A DNA stretch of 64,000 bases from Rheum nobile (Eukaryota; Streptophyta; Magnoliopsida; Caryophyllales; Polygonaceae): NCBI GenBank assembly GCA_027886185.1, contig WOAB01000728.1:1674001-1738000 (forward strand). The letters run 5' to 3'. Below are positions 23,305 to 35,570 of this stretch, in pieces. Made by a program: the position numbers and the translations under genes. Numbering within the stretch: position 1 is the first letter of the stretch; each line of letters begins with the position of its first letter. Below the pieces are notes generated by a model that was given only the letters and a program-made list of their open reading frames with translations, made no database searches and was not told where the DNA came from.

Positions 23305-26300
23305 CTAGTGTTTATGCCCGTGCTACGTACGGGTCACTCATTATTATTCAAAAAAATATTTATTTGTTTTTAAAAGAAAATGTAATCATAAAAATGACTA
23401 TTTTTAGGCCATCTTTTTTACACAAAAGAACGATCAATACTCTCCCGTTGTAATGATATAGTGTATCTTTTTTAAGGTCTTGATCGCTTGGTTCGACCAG
23501 TTGGAACCGCTCTACATCCAGACCGGGGTATTGTTGGCACACGAAATGGTAGACTCATCCCAGAATCAAAAGCTGTTATAGTGTATCTTATGGAACGAAA
23601 AATAAAAAATATTGTTTGTTAATAGTCTTAGTACATGAACGGTCTTTTTTTACGGAACTAATCAATATCAGATATATAGTCAATGACACAATTACAAAAA
23701 AATGTATTGATTTCCTTAGTGTCAATAATATTTGCTATATTTGTAGTTACGATAATCTAAAGTGCTATACAATAATGGATTAAGATTTTTCATCTCTTAT
23801 CGATTATAGATTAGTAGAAATGTATAAATATGCTTAATATTAGCATAATAATGTGTTATAAATATGGTTTTTATGAAAATAAAAATCATTATCCACAATC
23901 TTATATATGTATGCATAGTCCTTATAACAGAGGCGCATGTTACCAACTTGACATTGGTTATTTTAAAGTTTAGTTTTGTATGTTGTGGATTAGACTCTTA
24001 AGGCCTTATTTATTAATTACTTTGTATGATAAAATTTTTTCCCGTATGAAATGACAAGCACTATATTTTGAACTCTTCTAGTTAATGGCTAGAATTGCGG
24101 GATTTAATTACAACATATTCAATTTGCTTTTATAACAATTCAAATTAATCTTTCTTTATAATATGAGTATTTAAAAGAAAATATAAGGGTTACTACAATG
24201 GACAAAAATATAATTTTATTAGAATCAATATGTGACGATGTACCATTCAGCTAGGAGGAGAATTTCTTACAAATTTCAAAAGTAATATATTATTTAAGCT
24301 CGAAATTACTCTTCATGTGCAGTTTAACTGGAATTCACTAATAATATAGATAAGATTTATATAAATATATTGCTAGAAATAAGTTATATTATATGATTAC
24401 ATTATAATTATAATTAGAATCATCATTATATTGACAAATTTATATAAATACATTGTTAGAGAGAGATTAATAAGAATCATTATAAATAAATTTGATATTA
24501 TTTTCCCAAAGACTACATAGATAATATATATGATGTTATAGATAGATTCTTAATTTATGTGTATTTTATTTAAAAACTAACATTTTGAATTAAAAGGAAC
24601 CCGAAATATTTTTTATGGTATTATTTATACATTAATTATATTCTATTAATTGAAATGTATAAAAAAATTATGGCTTAATTTGAGTCAATTTTAAATAAAG
24701 GTCAAGTAATTTGAGTGGTAATTGATAACAAAACAATTGCAATAACTTGATGGTTTGTTTCTAATGACATTTCTCTATAGCATCAATCTATTTCCTATTC
24801 CGAAATATCTAGACTTTGGCATTGTCATGTGTGTTTTGGTTTTGTCGCTTTCTTACTTGGATTACATATACAATTTTATTTGTAGTAAAAGAAAACACCC
24901 CAAGAACTATAATATCCTAAATAGTTTGTATAAGTATATAAATAAATTACAAATGTAATTAAAATAGTTTAAGAAAACAAAATCGTGAATATGTAATTGG
25001 TATAAAGAAGTAATACCTACACATACGTACTTGTATTTTTGTGAAGAAATTAATTCGTAAAAGTCTGCATGATTAAATATATAAAAATGTTAGAAAGTCT
25101 AATTATTTAGAAATAAATAAATATTTAATGGGAATTACTGTAAATTTTCAACCAATAATATAATATATTGGATATATATATATAGATAAATGAATGATTT
25201 AATTATTTCAAGAATATATGTTTTACCATTTAAGGATGTCCAACTTTGAGAAACTCTTGGCATGGTCATTCACAAATCACAAATCTACACAACTTGATTT
25301 CAATTGGGATCTTTTGTGGCTTACTTGCCTCCATAGTTGACCGGTCAATTTGGTATGGAAATGTATTCTTCCTAAATCGTCAATCTTTGTGAGGAGCTTG
25401 GCCTTCAGGTATTCCTACAATGATAAACGTGTATACATGTCATGTATAGCAAAAAAAAACATCACATTTCAAGAATAAAATTAATCCTATTTAATCGATT
25501 TTCATAAGCTTATATCAATAAAAGATTCTTGGAAGAAAAAAATTCATACTTGCAACAACTACTGTAGCATAACCATAAAGATAGAAAATGATCCACCTTC
25601 ATCTTGAGCTACATCCTTTCATCATTGGTAATGTTTGTGTTCAGGTTTCCAGAAGATCAATTCATTTGCTATCAACTACTTAAAGAGAATAAAATATATT
25701 TAAATTGCCGATTAAATGCGTATAGAATTAACATGTTATGAATACATTTATTCATTGTCTAAACTGATATAATTACCCATAGACATGAACCTCTAATGGT
25801 GAATGAAGAGTCACAAAGGTTACAATATTTTCATTTCCCTTTATTACTATGAATAAATATACTTGAATGGTGAAATTTAAATACGATAAAATTAAAATAT
25901 TGTTATTAATGCATTGCCCATTGGCATGAAATACAAATGACATTTGAAAATTCTCGTGTAAATTACACAATTCTAGGTGATAAATGTAATGAAGAATTTT
26001 TATCCATTCATGCACTTATTTTGGCATAATTACGATAATCAAGGTAAAATTATTAAGTTTATAGGTTGTCTATCTCCTAACTTTAAGTATTTCTGATTCA
26101 ATTGGTTGGTGACAATAAATATCCTTAATATAAAATATGAATTAGGTGATACAAAAAAACGGATTTATGTCAAATTTTTCGGTTTTTGGGAGCTATAAAT
26201 TTATTTCATGTAATTACACTATATTAATTATTCTTAATCGAAATTAAAAAAGGATAAAATCATATCATACATATAGTACTTTATAGTTTTAAAAGAGACG

Positions 26301-26778
26301 GTATGTCTATAAATTCAATTAATAATTGGTTATGTAATAACTTCTAATCACTAATATTGATTTGGCCTATTAATTTTTTATTTAATATTTTTCAATTTCT
26401 CAAAAAGATACGAAGGTCTTTTAGTGATGGTATTTTGGTTGTTTTTCATGCTTAATAGAAATATAAATTAAACTATGTTGAAATTTTAATGTGAATATAT
26501 AAGAGTTATACAACCACATGAAAATGAGGACTTTTAATTGATATGTAGTAATTGTATATAATTGTGAATCAAAAACTTTTTATATTATATAGAAGATTAT
26601 AGATTATTAATATAATTGTTAATATATGAAATTGTCACTTTAGTACTTTTTGGATTTGAGAAATTGTTTAAATTGTGGGCTAAATAAATAAGACATAAAA
26701 TGAAGAGAAAAAAATTAATTTATCTTTAAAAGTTAGCATTCAATGACCTAGAATGCTAACTTTTAAATATATAGAAGA
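23305..26778 (-). mobile_element. Candidate non-autonomous Helitron
   Basis: Read on the minus strand, the 3' end shows a hairpin (CCCGT, 7-nt loop, ACGGG) about 8 bases before a terminal CTAG, with host T after it. That is the usual Helitron 3' structure. The best 5' end is TCTTCTATATATTTAAAAG at 26778, preceded by A, giving the expected A-T insertion context. The 3.5 kb between are AT-rich without Rep or helicase sequence. The 3' end is convincing. The choice of 5' end is less so, because AT-rich DNA offers several TC starts. Confidence 0.45.
26728..26764. repeat. Palindrome at the candidate Helitron 5' end
   Basis: AAAAGTTAGCATT and AATGCTAACTTTT are perfect inverted arms of 13 bases around an 11-base centre, 14 bases inside the proposed 5' terminus. 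Confidence 0.85.
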
Positions 26779-27312
26779 TTGGTCTAGAGTTATTACAAAA
26801 ACATCCAAATGAGATAGGCATTTCAGTTGGTAAATGTGACTCCGTCACTTGCTCGACTATGCGATCTATAACATGCTAGCTATACTTTAAATATATGATT
26901 CCTTGAACTTCTGATTCATTTTCATACTCTTTGGGGTTTGATTTCAACACCCCACAACTTTAGCAACAAGGAAAGGGATATTATTTGGAATATTCCTAAT
27001 ATATTTTTTAGCTATAAAAGATCTCATCTTTTACTTGTAATGTTATCTATTCATTTCTTCTTTTTCAAATGTACCTTTATAAAAATTGGCATCTCATCTC
27101 TCTTTTGTACTCTCAAAGAAAGCCATAGATGGCTACTACTTTGTAATCATTTATTTATATCTATTCGGGTTCATACCCTCTAATTATTTTATTCCTTAAT
27201 TAAGCAAATTGAGATCTTAGCATTTTTTTCCAAAACATAAACAACCATGTTTTTCTAATGAAAAGTAATAAAATGTGGAGTCGTCCAAAATTTTCTATCC
27301 TAACACACGTCT
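26779..27312. other. AT-rich intergenic DNA, no gene seen
   Basis: No recognisable domain. The open stretch at 26938-27183 has AT-rich, low-complexity translation. Confidence 0.45.
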
Positions 27313-27520
27313 TGCATGGGACCGGGGTTTTCGACAAGTGATCGTGGAATTAGATTCCCAACTGGCTATTATGCCTCTCTAAAAGACTCTTGTTAGGTTT
27401 CATCCTCTTTCTAGCATGGTTGGTCAATGCCAAGGCTTTATTCGTAGAGACTGGATCGTGCGGTTTCATCATATTTATATGGAGGCAAACATTCTTGTTG
27501 ATTGATTCTCCATCTCTTGA
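27313..27520 (+). pseudogene. RNase H-like (RVT_3) relic of a non-LTR element or host RNase H
   Basis: A plus-strand frame from about 27313 reads AWDRGFRQVIVELDSQLAI, then HPLSS, then RRDWIVRFHHIYMEAN and VD. These are the second half of the RNase H-like domain found at the end of many plant LINEs: the E-D-S strand, then the RDW-V-F-H-YREANxxAD motif. Stops at 27382 and after VD break it. It is a fragment of about 70 codons with no reverse transcriptase beside it. Confidence 0.7.
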
Positions 27521-27589
27521 CTAACTTGGTCGATAACCTAGAAATATAGCATAATATTAATTCAATTACTAAACAAATTATTAAATAGT

Positions 27590-28560
27590 GAAGAAGAAAA
27601 TAATATAATACCTGACAAAATATCTCAACTAGAAAGTGGTAGTAATATGTAATAGGATGTCTCATACATCTAGAACGATTGCGCCCTTGAACATTATTCT
27701 CCATGTTGCAATGATGATATCATTCTTAACACAAAATTGACAACTTCTTGTAATAGCGCACATCGTCCATTCTCCCTCACATCTTGCACTTTCTCTTTAG
27801 TGCTTTGAAGCAAACTCACGGCCTCCAAAATATTTGTAATCCCCATAACTAGCATCATCAAGTTAGCAACAAAAATAAGTTCATGATTCTTCATTTTTCC
27901 ACCATGCCACTGACAATGCCTCGAGTATACACATCGGTTCCATCATCAAATATATTTTCAAGAACTTGAATGGTGGGATACCAAAAAGATAGAAGACGAA
28001 CATTGGTTATATAGTGTGAACCCCAACGTTCTCCCTACCGAGCTAAGCTACTTTCTTGATTTAAACCTCTCCCGATAGAAATTTCACCATTTAATAACCT
28101 CTTCGTCATGTTTTCATGTTGCTTTTGTCGGAATTCATCTCTTATTTTGCAAGAAGCTCCAACCATGTTTGTAATCAAGGAAATGTACTCGAAGAAATTA
28201 CTCAAAATTGATTAGTACGTGAAACCGTCACAATAACTAATTGAAGTTAATGAGCAAAACAAAGAATGTACCACCTTGCACTTGGATTTTCATTCAATAT
28301 AAGAGTCTTCAATCCATTGAGCTCACCTCGCATATTCGAAGCTCCATCTTATCCTCACCCTCTAATTTAGAGATTGATAATCCATGTTTAGCAAAAAAAA
28401 AATAAAAAAATCAATGCCACTTTTCAAAGATAGTGTGGTAGTGTCAACAACATGAACAACTCCAAGAAACCGTTCCACCACTACTCAACAGTTGTCTAAA
28501 TATCTTAGAATAGTAGCCATTTGCTCTTTTACCAAACTATCTTGATGCCAAAGAGAAGAA
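27590..28560 (-). pseudogene. hAT-superfamily transposase relic (TTF/zinc-finger MYM1-like type)
   Basis: On the minus strand, pieces match the plant hAT proteins with DUF4371. A region homologous to the G-Y-D-G-A-S-N-M-R-G motif survives in shifted frames near 28350. It is followed by MDxRLLYxMKIQ near 28300, LLNGEISIGRGLNQESS (about 28080), GERWGSHYITNVRLL (about 28030), LIFVANLMMLVMGI, then LLQSTKEKVQDVRENG (about 27790). The tail is RHPITYYYHFLVEIFCQ (about 27620) with a splice donor. Several stops and frameshifts make it a relic. The upstream Harbinger Myb gene begins about 60 bp away on the other strand. Confidence 0.75.
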
Positions 28561-28620
28561 CTTGTCTCTAATATCAATAATTATGGCCTTTGTTGTCTCC
28601 AATGCACAAGCACTAATAAT

Positions 28621-30372
28621 TTGATTTTAAAGGGTAGGCGATCAGTAAGCTTTAATTGGGATAAGAAATTGACTATGGTGTTGCTTGAGATTTGTGCTGA
28701 GTTCCAATCTATCCATGGAGAGAAGCAAAAGTACAAGTGGCCTCAAATTTTGGAACAATTTCAGGAACATACCCAAATAGATGTTGAGGTTGGTGTGCTT
28801 CGCAATCAAATGGAGGTATTAAGAAAGTGTTATCAAATATGGAGACAACTCAAGGGTTCTAAGACTGGTCTTGGAATTAACCCTCTTACAAGGCAAATCG
28901 AGGCTGACCGATATGGTGGGAGATGAAAATCAAGGTTAGTTTATCCAATCTACAACATATCTTCTTAATTAATTGTATTGATCATGGTCTTTAATTCAAA
29001 TGTAGTTTAAACGTTGGACACCTATGTGTATCTTTATCTCTATTACTAATTTACTCAAGTCCCATGAAGGAGTCAGTATGTATCTTAGTTAAGTGATGTG
29101 CATCAATATCTTCTTATAATATTAACTAATGAAAATTATAAATTTCTTTCATTACTTTCTGTAAGTTACAAACCACAAATGTCTTAATGACATAATGATT
29201 ATAGCGTATTTATGCATAAAGTTAAAAAATTTAGTATTAGAAATATTAGCAAGTGTCAAGTTCAAGTGGTGGTGTTTTTTGCAGGTTTATCTAATTCAAC
29301 CTAAGATTTTGACCATGTAGCAGAATCTTGACTTCAAGAGGTTTTGCGGTAATGGTGTTCCACCAGATATGGAAGCATTATGCGATGAAGTATTCGGGGA
29401 CACTTGCGCAACATGAGAGAATTGTGTTGTACTTGGAATGGATGCACCACTTTGTTGTTGTTGACTTAAAATCGAGAAGTACTGCAAGGGGGCCCTACTC
29501 GAGCGAGCAGGAGCTAAGACCCGGGCCGGAGGCCCGGGGCTGTAGCGGGCTCGCGAGGGGGGCGGAGCCCCCCGTGGTATAATGGGCCGTGGCGTATTGT
29601 TTGCCGCTATTGGGGGGTGCGGGGGGCGGAGTCCCCCGCGGTACGGTACGGGTATTTGGATCCGTTTCGGGTTTTTTCTTGGGAGTATAAATACTGTATT
29701 AGGGTTTGTAACTGTTTTATCCATAGCAGCAATAGAAACGGCGTTTTTCTCTCTCAAACTTTGTTCTCATTCTCTTGCGTTAATCTGTTCGATTATCCCT
29801 CAAATTTACAACACACTTGATTCACCAACATCCAACGTACTTGATATTGACCAACATCCTACACCGACTGACCCTCACACCACAATGGGAGAGAATGACC
29901 CAGAGCTTGAGGATTTGGAGGGTATTGGTCGTTCGATTTTCAGAAATATCCACATAAATGAAGGCGACCGAGGCATTTCATCTCCTATAATAGTACTTCA
30001 TTCTTCACCTTCTTCGGCTGCATCGAAGAGGATGTCAAATGCAAGTTTAAGGGGTTCAGCTTCCTCGCCTTCATGGATGACACCTTGTTCTAACAAGCGC
30101 CCAAAGTTGTATCAAGTTGCGTTTGCATTCCAAGATGTAGTTTCTAAGCTTAGATAGGAAGGAAGGCGTGCATATGAGTTGATTGGAAATATAGTTACAC
30201 CAGCTTCTGCTGAGCATTCAACTCTTAATCCAGATCAACAACTTAAGGATGCCTATGATGTGTAGTACCAAATGGTTGAAGATGGTTTAATTAAGGGGGA
30301 TGCAGACTTATTTTGCTTTGTTGCATCAAAGATGTTGGATGAGAATGGCAGAAAAAGGCTTCATGTTCCTTA
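28621..30372 (+). pseudogene. PIF/Harbinger Myb/SANT-like protein, split by a solo LTR
   Basis: The first exon (28621-28926) matches the Myb/SANT-like DNA-binding domain (PF12776) that accompanies plant Harbinger transposases: a Trp-rich start (FNWDKKLTMVLLEIC), LRNQMEVLRKCYQIWRQL and KGSKTGLGINP. After an intron, the second exon starts near 29320 (LDFKRFCGNGVPPDMEALC) and is interrupted by the solo LTR at 29453-29813. It resumes with an acidic Ser-rich linker and a C-terminal helical part ending KMLDENGRKRLHVP (about 30368). Stops lie near 29425, 30155 and 30262. In such elements this protein binds the ends and cooperates with the transposase encoded downstream, here at 31807-33113. Confidence 0.75.
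29453..29813 (+). mobile_element. Solo LTR, 361 bp, in the Myb/SANT-like gene
   Basis: The element begins TGTTG and ends CAACA, and is flanked by the 5-bp duplication CACTT on both sides (29448-29452 and 29814-29818). It contains a TATA box (TATAAATA, about 29686) and a pyrimidine-rich downstream part, as LTRs do. No internal retrotransposon sequence is present, so it is a solo LTR left by recombination, or a very small element. The first half is GC-rich with several perfect short inverted repeats. Confidence 0.88.
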
Positions 30373-30716
30373 AATCTAATGTCCATAGATTGGTCTGGTT
30401 GGAGTATCAAATGATGAAGCTTCTGCCATTTCTATCATCTTTAGTAGAAGAACACTTTTCTTTTGATTAAGTTAATATGTACTTTTGGCTAGTATGGTTT
30501 TTGTTCAGGGATGTTGGTTATAACATAGCATGGATTAAGGATTTTGATTTCTACTATATTAGGTTAAATTTTGTTATGGTGGGCTAGGATGATGATAATT
30601 TATCTGTATTTAGGTTATGCTATTATTTGCCTCCTAGGTTTGTACTATATGATATATTAGGAACATGTGTAAATACTAAGGTTATGTTATGCGTTTATAT
30701 TTTGCAATTTTTGATA

Positions 30717-31655
30717 GGCCGAATTTCAGTAAACCATCCTTTAAATAAGACACTTTGCCCACAACCACCCCTTATACACGAAATTACTTACAACCACCCA
30801 TTAAACACATTCCGTTAGCAACGAGCCACCCCAACCCCTTTTCCATCCAAAAAACCGTTAACTCATGTAAATTTCCCAAAAAACCCTTATTCAACCGATT
30901 TTGCCAAAAAAAATAATTTTTTGTTTTTTGACCGGTTTTGCAAAAAAAAAATGAATAAAATAAAAAATCGGTTTTGCAAAAAAAGGATTTATTTTTTGAT
31001 TTTTTAAAATCGATAATTTTTTTTTAAATTTTAAACCGATAAAGTAAATTTTTTTCGGTTTTTAAACCGATAATATTTTTTTTTAAAACTGATAATAAAT
31101 TTTTTTTTTAAATCAATAAAATAAATTTTTTTTTTAATTTTAATCCGATAATATTTTTAAAACCGATAAAATAATTTTTTTTAAAACTGATAATTTTTTT
31201 AAAAAAAATTTTAAACCGGTTTTTTATTATTTATCGGTTTTTTAAAAAAAAGTAAAAATTATTTTATCGATTTTAATTTTTTTTTTATCGTTTTTATCAC
31301 ATTTTATCGGTTTTGCAAAAAAAAAAAAATCGGTTTTTTTAAAAAGATTTATCGATTTTAAAAAAAAAATCGGTTTTAAAAAATCAAAAAATAAATCCGG
31401 TTTTTTCCAAAATCGTTTTTTTTTTTTTGCAAAACCGGTCAAAAACCAAAAAAAAATATTTTTTTTGGCAAAACCGGTTGAATAAGGGTTTTTTGGTAAA
31501 TTTACATGAGTTAACGGTTTTTTGGATGGAAAAGGGGTTGGGGTGGCTCGTTGCTAACGGAATGTGTTTAATGAGTGGTTGTAAGTAATTTCGTGTATAA
31601 GGGATGGTTGTGAACAAAGTGTCATATTTAAAGGATGGTTTACTGAAATTCGGCC
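30717..31655. mobile_element. Long-TIR foldback (Mutator-type MITE), 939 bp
   Basis: About 190 bp at each end are inverted copies starting GGCCGAATTTCAGTAAACC. A perfect 9-bp target duplication TTTTTGATA flanks the element (30708-30716 and 31656-31664). Nine bases is the Mutator hallmark. The interior is a monotonous A/T run with many imperfect AACCGATAA / TTATCGGTT units and no coding capacity. It lies between the two Harbinger genes. Confidence 0.92.
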
Positions 31656-31806
31656 TTTTTGATATGATGGTGAGTTATGACATGGATTTTGATTGCAGAT
31701 TCTTAAAAGAAAATGGATAAAAGTACATGCAAGAAGCTTCTACTTGTCCTGCTACAATTGAGACCACTAGGTTGCAAGAGAGAAACGACGATTACATATT
31801 TTTCAT

Positions 31807-32563
31807 GTGTATCTATATAAAGAAGTTTCATTGTCCAAGCTACTGACTGGTGAGGACTGGATTCAAGATTTGCGAAGTCAATCTAATCCACAACGCTGCA
31901 TAGAGGCATTTAAGATGGACTCAAATCTGCTGATTGCACTTAGCGATGAGTTGGAGGCAAAATACGAGATGCATCCTTCACACGTGTCGGTCATTGAAAA
32001 GGTTGGTATCTTTCTTTACATCATTGCACGGGGGGCGTGAAATAGGGATGCCATGGAGCACCTCCAACACTCTGGGGAGACCATAAGTCGCATCTTTCAT
32101 GAAGTGTTAGAAGCAATTATAGGCAGGAAAAATAGGTTTCAAGGACTAGCTTCCGATATCATCAAAGTAGAGGACCTGAAGTTTAGAGGTATTCCAGATG
32201 TATTAAAGAATGACTCTAGATACTTTCCATTCTTTAAGGTATATTATATACTTTTTACATATTGTATACATTAAGATTTTGTTGTTATATGGTAAAACTT
32301 ATGTTATCCTCGTCATTTATTTGTTTTTAGGATTGCATTGGATGCATTGATGGTACACACATTAATGTTTGTGTTCCCAATTCACAAAAGAAGCGATATC
32401 ATAACCAGAAAGGAGTTACTTTATTTAACGTGATGGTTGTGTGTCACTTCAACATTTTTTTCACTTACGTGTGCGCCGGATGGGAAGGATCAACACATGA
32501 CACACGTGTGCTAAACCATGCATTGTCGAAGCCTCATCTCAAGTTTTCTTGTCCCCCTGAAGG

Positions 32564-32598
<35 letters not shown>

Positions 32599-33113
32599 GT
32601 GTTTATAACATAATAAATAGATGCTTCTTATTTCACCAAGTTCAACTCTGTCTATAGGCAAGTATTACGTCGTCGATGGAGGGTACCCTGATAAGGATGG
32701 TCCCCGTATCCTAACCTTTGGTACCATCTAGATGAATTCGTAGGGGAGCAACCAAAGAATGCAAAGGAGGCTTTCAATCGAGCTTATTTATCATTCGAAC
32801 CTGCAAAGAACGATCATTTGGGATGCTTAAGCAACGTTGGCAGATTCTTACAAGGATGCATGCGTTTCCACTGGAAACACGGAGAGACATCACAATAACA
32901 TGTTTTACTCTACACAACTTTGTCAGACGTCACACATTACCAGATGTTTACGTTTGTTATGGTTCCAACTACCTAGTTGTTGCGCCTGAATTCAACATTC
33001 ATAACCCTAGGCCAATTCCTAATGAAGAAAATGTGCCACCGGAACGCGCTCGTGGAATAACGAGAACCCGAGAGCATATAGAGAATATGATTTGGAATGA
33101 ACACCAAGGTTGA
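31807..33113 (+). pseudogene. PIF/Harbinger transposase (DDE_Tnp_4), decayed
   Basis: Three exons. The first (about 31807-32239) carries LLTGEDWIQDL, VIEKVGIFLYI and HSGETISRIFHEVLEAI, the helix-rich N-terminus of Harbinger transposases. The second starts DCIGCIDGTHI (about 32332), with the first catalytic Asp, and includes EGSTHDTRVLNHAL. The third starts KYYVVDGGYPD (about 32660), with the second Asp. After a frameshift, ERSFGMLKQRWQIL (about 32802) supplies the catalytic Glu region, and the C-terminus ends near 33113. An in-frame TGA at 32038, stops after 32728 and the frameshift make it inactive. A (TA)n tract fills the second intron. The partner Myb/SANT-like gene lies upstream on the same strand. 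Terminal repeats were not found. Confidence 0.82.
32567..32595. repeat. (TA)14 microsatellite in the transposase intron
   Basis: Pure TA repeats start just after the splice donor of the second Harbinger intron (CTGAAG|GTAA). Confidence 0.9.
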
Positions 33114-33599
33114 TGAATATGAAAGTTGGTGATGTACGCTAATCTCGGAACCAACCACACCATTTTTCTTATGGATCAATCAGAATCATCTCATCAAAAA
33201 AACTCTCGACTCTTCACAGAGCAAATTCCCCCATCAATTCGTTTGCCTTCGTGTGCAAGCCAAAGAAGAACATCATAGTATAATAATATAAAAATGAAAA
33301 AGTTTTGCATGCCTCATATAGGAAAATAATTAAATGGAAAAACTTCATCGGCAAGGTCCGCTTATAAAAAAGGAAAAAGAAAACAAATACTTTTCTTTTT
33401 CTTTCTGTACATGTTCAACCCTTCAAAAAGTAAGTATATAAATTTTGGGCCTTAAAGCCCTGTTAGCACATCCCCTTACTAATTTGTCTTCTTTTGCAAG
33501 ACATCACCTTATCAATTTGTCTTCTTTTGCAAGACAAATAAATTTTAGAGAAAATTGGGCCCGAAGGGCCCAATTTACTCACGAATATGCCGCGTGAGC
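33114..33599. other. Spacer between Harbinger and Ulp1 genes, with short repeats
   Basis: No gene is visible. AATTTGTCTTCTTTTGCAAG occurs at 33481 and again at 33514 (period 33), each forming a TGTCTT/AAGACA mini-hairpin. A perfect palindrome with arms AAATTGGGCCC and GGGCCCAATTT around GAA occupies 33552-33576. These may belong to the terminal region of the element carrying the Ulp1 gene, but no partner end is in the window. Confidence 0.6.
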
Positions 33600-33854
33600 C
33601 TCTTTTATCTGAAATTGCATGCATGACTCCCTGCCCCGAATGCTCGGCCTTTTATCTCTATTCTCCTATTGAGCGGCAAATCACCCAACTTGCTTTTTTT
33701 CCCGTTGAAACCGCTTCGACTCCTTCCCATACGATCACCCTTTTCTATTCCGTTTTGTCGGAATTTCTCTTCGATTGCTCTCAATCTCCTCTGATACGTT
33801 TCCGATTTCGTCCAACTTGGTTCAAGCTAGCTTTCCAGTGTGTTCGATCTTGTC

Positions 33855-34618
33855 GTAAGTGTAGTTATATGGTTGTTTGTTCTCCGTTTTTTTAGGGTTT
33901 ATGTTGCATCAAATCATGCTTTTATGTGTTTACACTTGATTGTTTTTCATTCTTCTTCATTTTCGTGCTTGTATCAGATATTTCTTTTGAGGATGCATGT
34001 GTACATATTCAAATTGTTCTAAACGTGATGTGGACTGTTTCACTTCTCCCCATCGTTGTTGGTTACAGTTTTGTCTGTCCCTATCTATATATGTCAGAAT
34101 TACAAACTTGTTTCTCCTATTATTCATAGTTTTTTATTGTCCCCATTATCTATTGTTCAGTTTTTAATTGTCCCTACATTTTGTTAGTGGTTTTTGTAAC
34201 TGTCCCCGACTATATATTATATCTCTTCACTCTCCCCATATTGTTATGAGATTTTCTAATTGTCCTCATATTGTTTTTGTCATTTTATAACTGTCCCCGA
34301 TTCTATAGTATATGTTTCAAACTGTCCCCATATTGTTGTGTGATTTTCTAACTGTTCTCATATTGTTTTTGTCATTTTATAACTGTCCTTGATTTTATAG
34401 TATATGTCTTCACTGTCCCCATTTGGTAATTGATTTTTGTAACAATTATACTCTTGCCTATGCTGTTGGGCCGTTGGGGTGCTTTTTGTTACTTTCTTTA
34501 CCTTTTACATGACCTTTATAAATTGTCCCCTTACTGTTGGTACATTATTGTAACTTTTTTGCACCTACTGTTTTATTGATTAAGTCTGAAAGTTCTGTTT
34601 GTTTAATTTTTATTATAG
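33855..34618 (+). other. 5' UTR intron of the Ulp1 gene with GTCCCC motif array
   Basis: The donor is TTGTC|GTAAGTGTAG and the acceptor TTTTTATTATAG, with the ATG four bases into the next exon. From about 34070 to 34530 the motif (A)A(C/T)TGTCCC(C/T) occurs about a dozen times at 30-60 base spacing, often followed by ATATTGTT and TTTTGTAAC. The host exon upstream (about 33600-33854) shows no clear coding sequence. Confidence 0.65.
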
Positions 34619-35570
34619 GTGATGGATCCATCAGAATGTGAGTATGTTTGTGATAGAGTGTGGCATCGTCCCGGTAAGGTTAACGTGTATAACAAGTATT
34701 CAGTACTTGCTCATATTGAGGAGTCTCTGCGCATTGAGGATATGCATCGTATCCGCGAAGGTTTGTTTGGTGGTATTATTGTTTGGGGTGATAGCTTCAA
34801 ATTTGTGAGCTAATTAGTCCACTTCTTTCTTGCGCACCGGGTTAAGAGTGAAAAGAAGTTTGAGATGTCGTTTAAAGTAGGAGGCCATGTATGCCGGTAT
34901 GGATTGGCTGAATTTGCAGCGATTACTGGCATGATTTGCGATGATCATACGAAATTTGTTCCTCCCAATGCTAGTATGAAAGAGATACTAGGAGTTGAGC
35001 CATGTCAATGGGATCAGCTTTTAAATCTGTTTGATGCTGAACAAGATAAGGATAAGAAGTTTAGGCTAGCACATCTTATTATAGTTGAGATGGTTTTGTT
35101 CCCTACACGTCAAGAACATGTTAGATCTGAATTTGTCAGACTATTCAATGATTGGGACATGTTTTGTAAGTATCCTTGGGGTAGGGCTGTGTATTGTGCC
35201 TCTCATGATGTCTTTATGAGTGTTGCTACTGGGATGATTGGTCATCCTCTTACTGAAGAAAGGTATAGCTATTCAATGACTGGTTACCCACTTCCTTTTC
35301 AGGTATTATTAAATTCTTTTATGTTGTTATTTTTCGTCCCCTTTTCATGTTTTGTTTTCAAATAGGTAGTTATGCTAATTTTTGTTTCCTTTTTATTGTT
35401 TTTCTGAAGGTGTGGATTTTGCAGTCATTCCCGCAGTTTCGACATCTTGTTAAATGTGTTGGTACAAGGCCAAGAAATGTTCCATATATGCATTGTTGGT
35501 TTAGTATTAAAAAACAGATTTACTTTAAGTTTTCTGAGATGCATAAGTTTTGTGATACTTATCCTTTGGT

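Noticed and set aside
31242..31617. Lys/Phe-rich open stretches
   Set aside because: They are the A/T-run core and arm of the foldback element; no coding signal.
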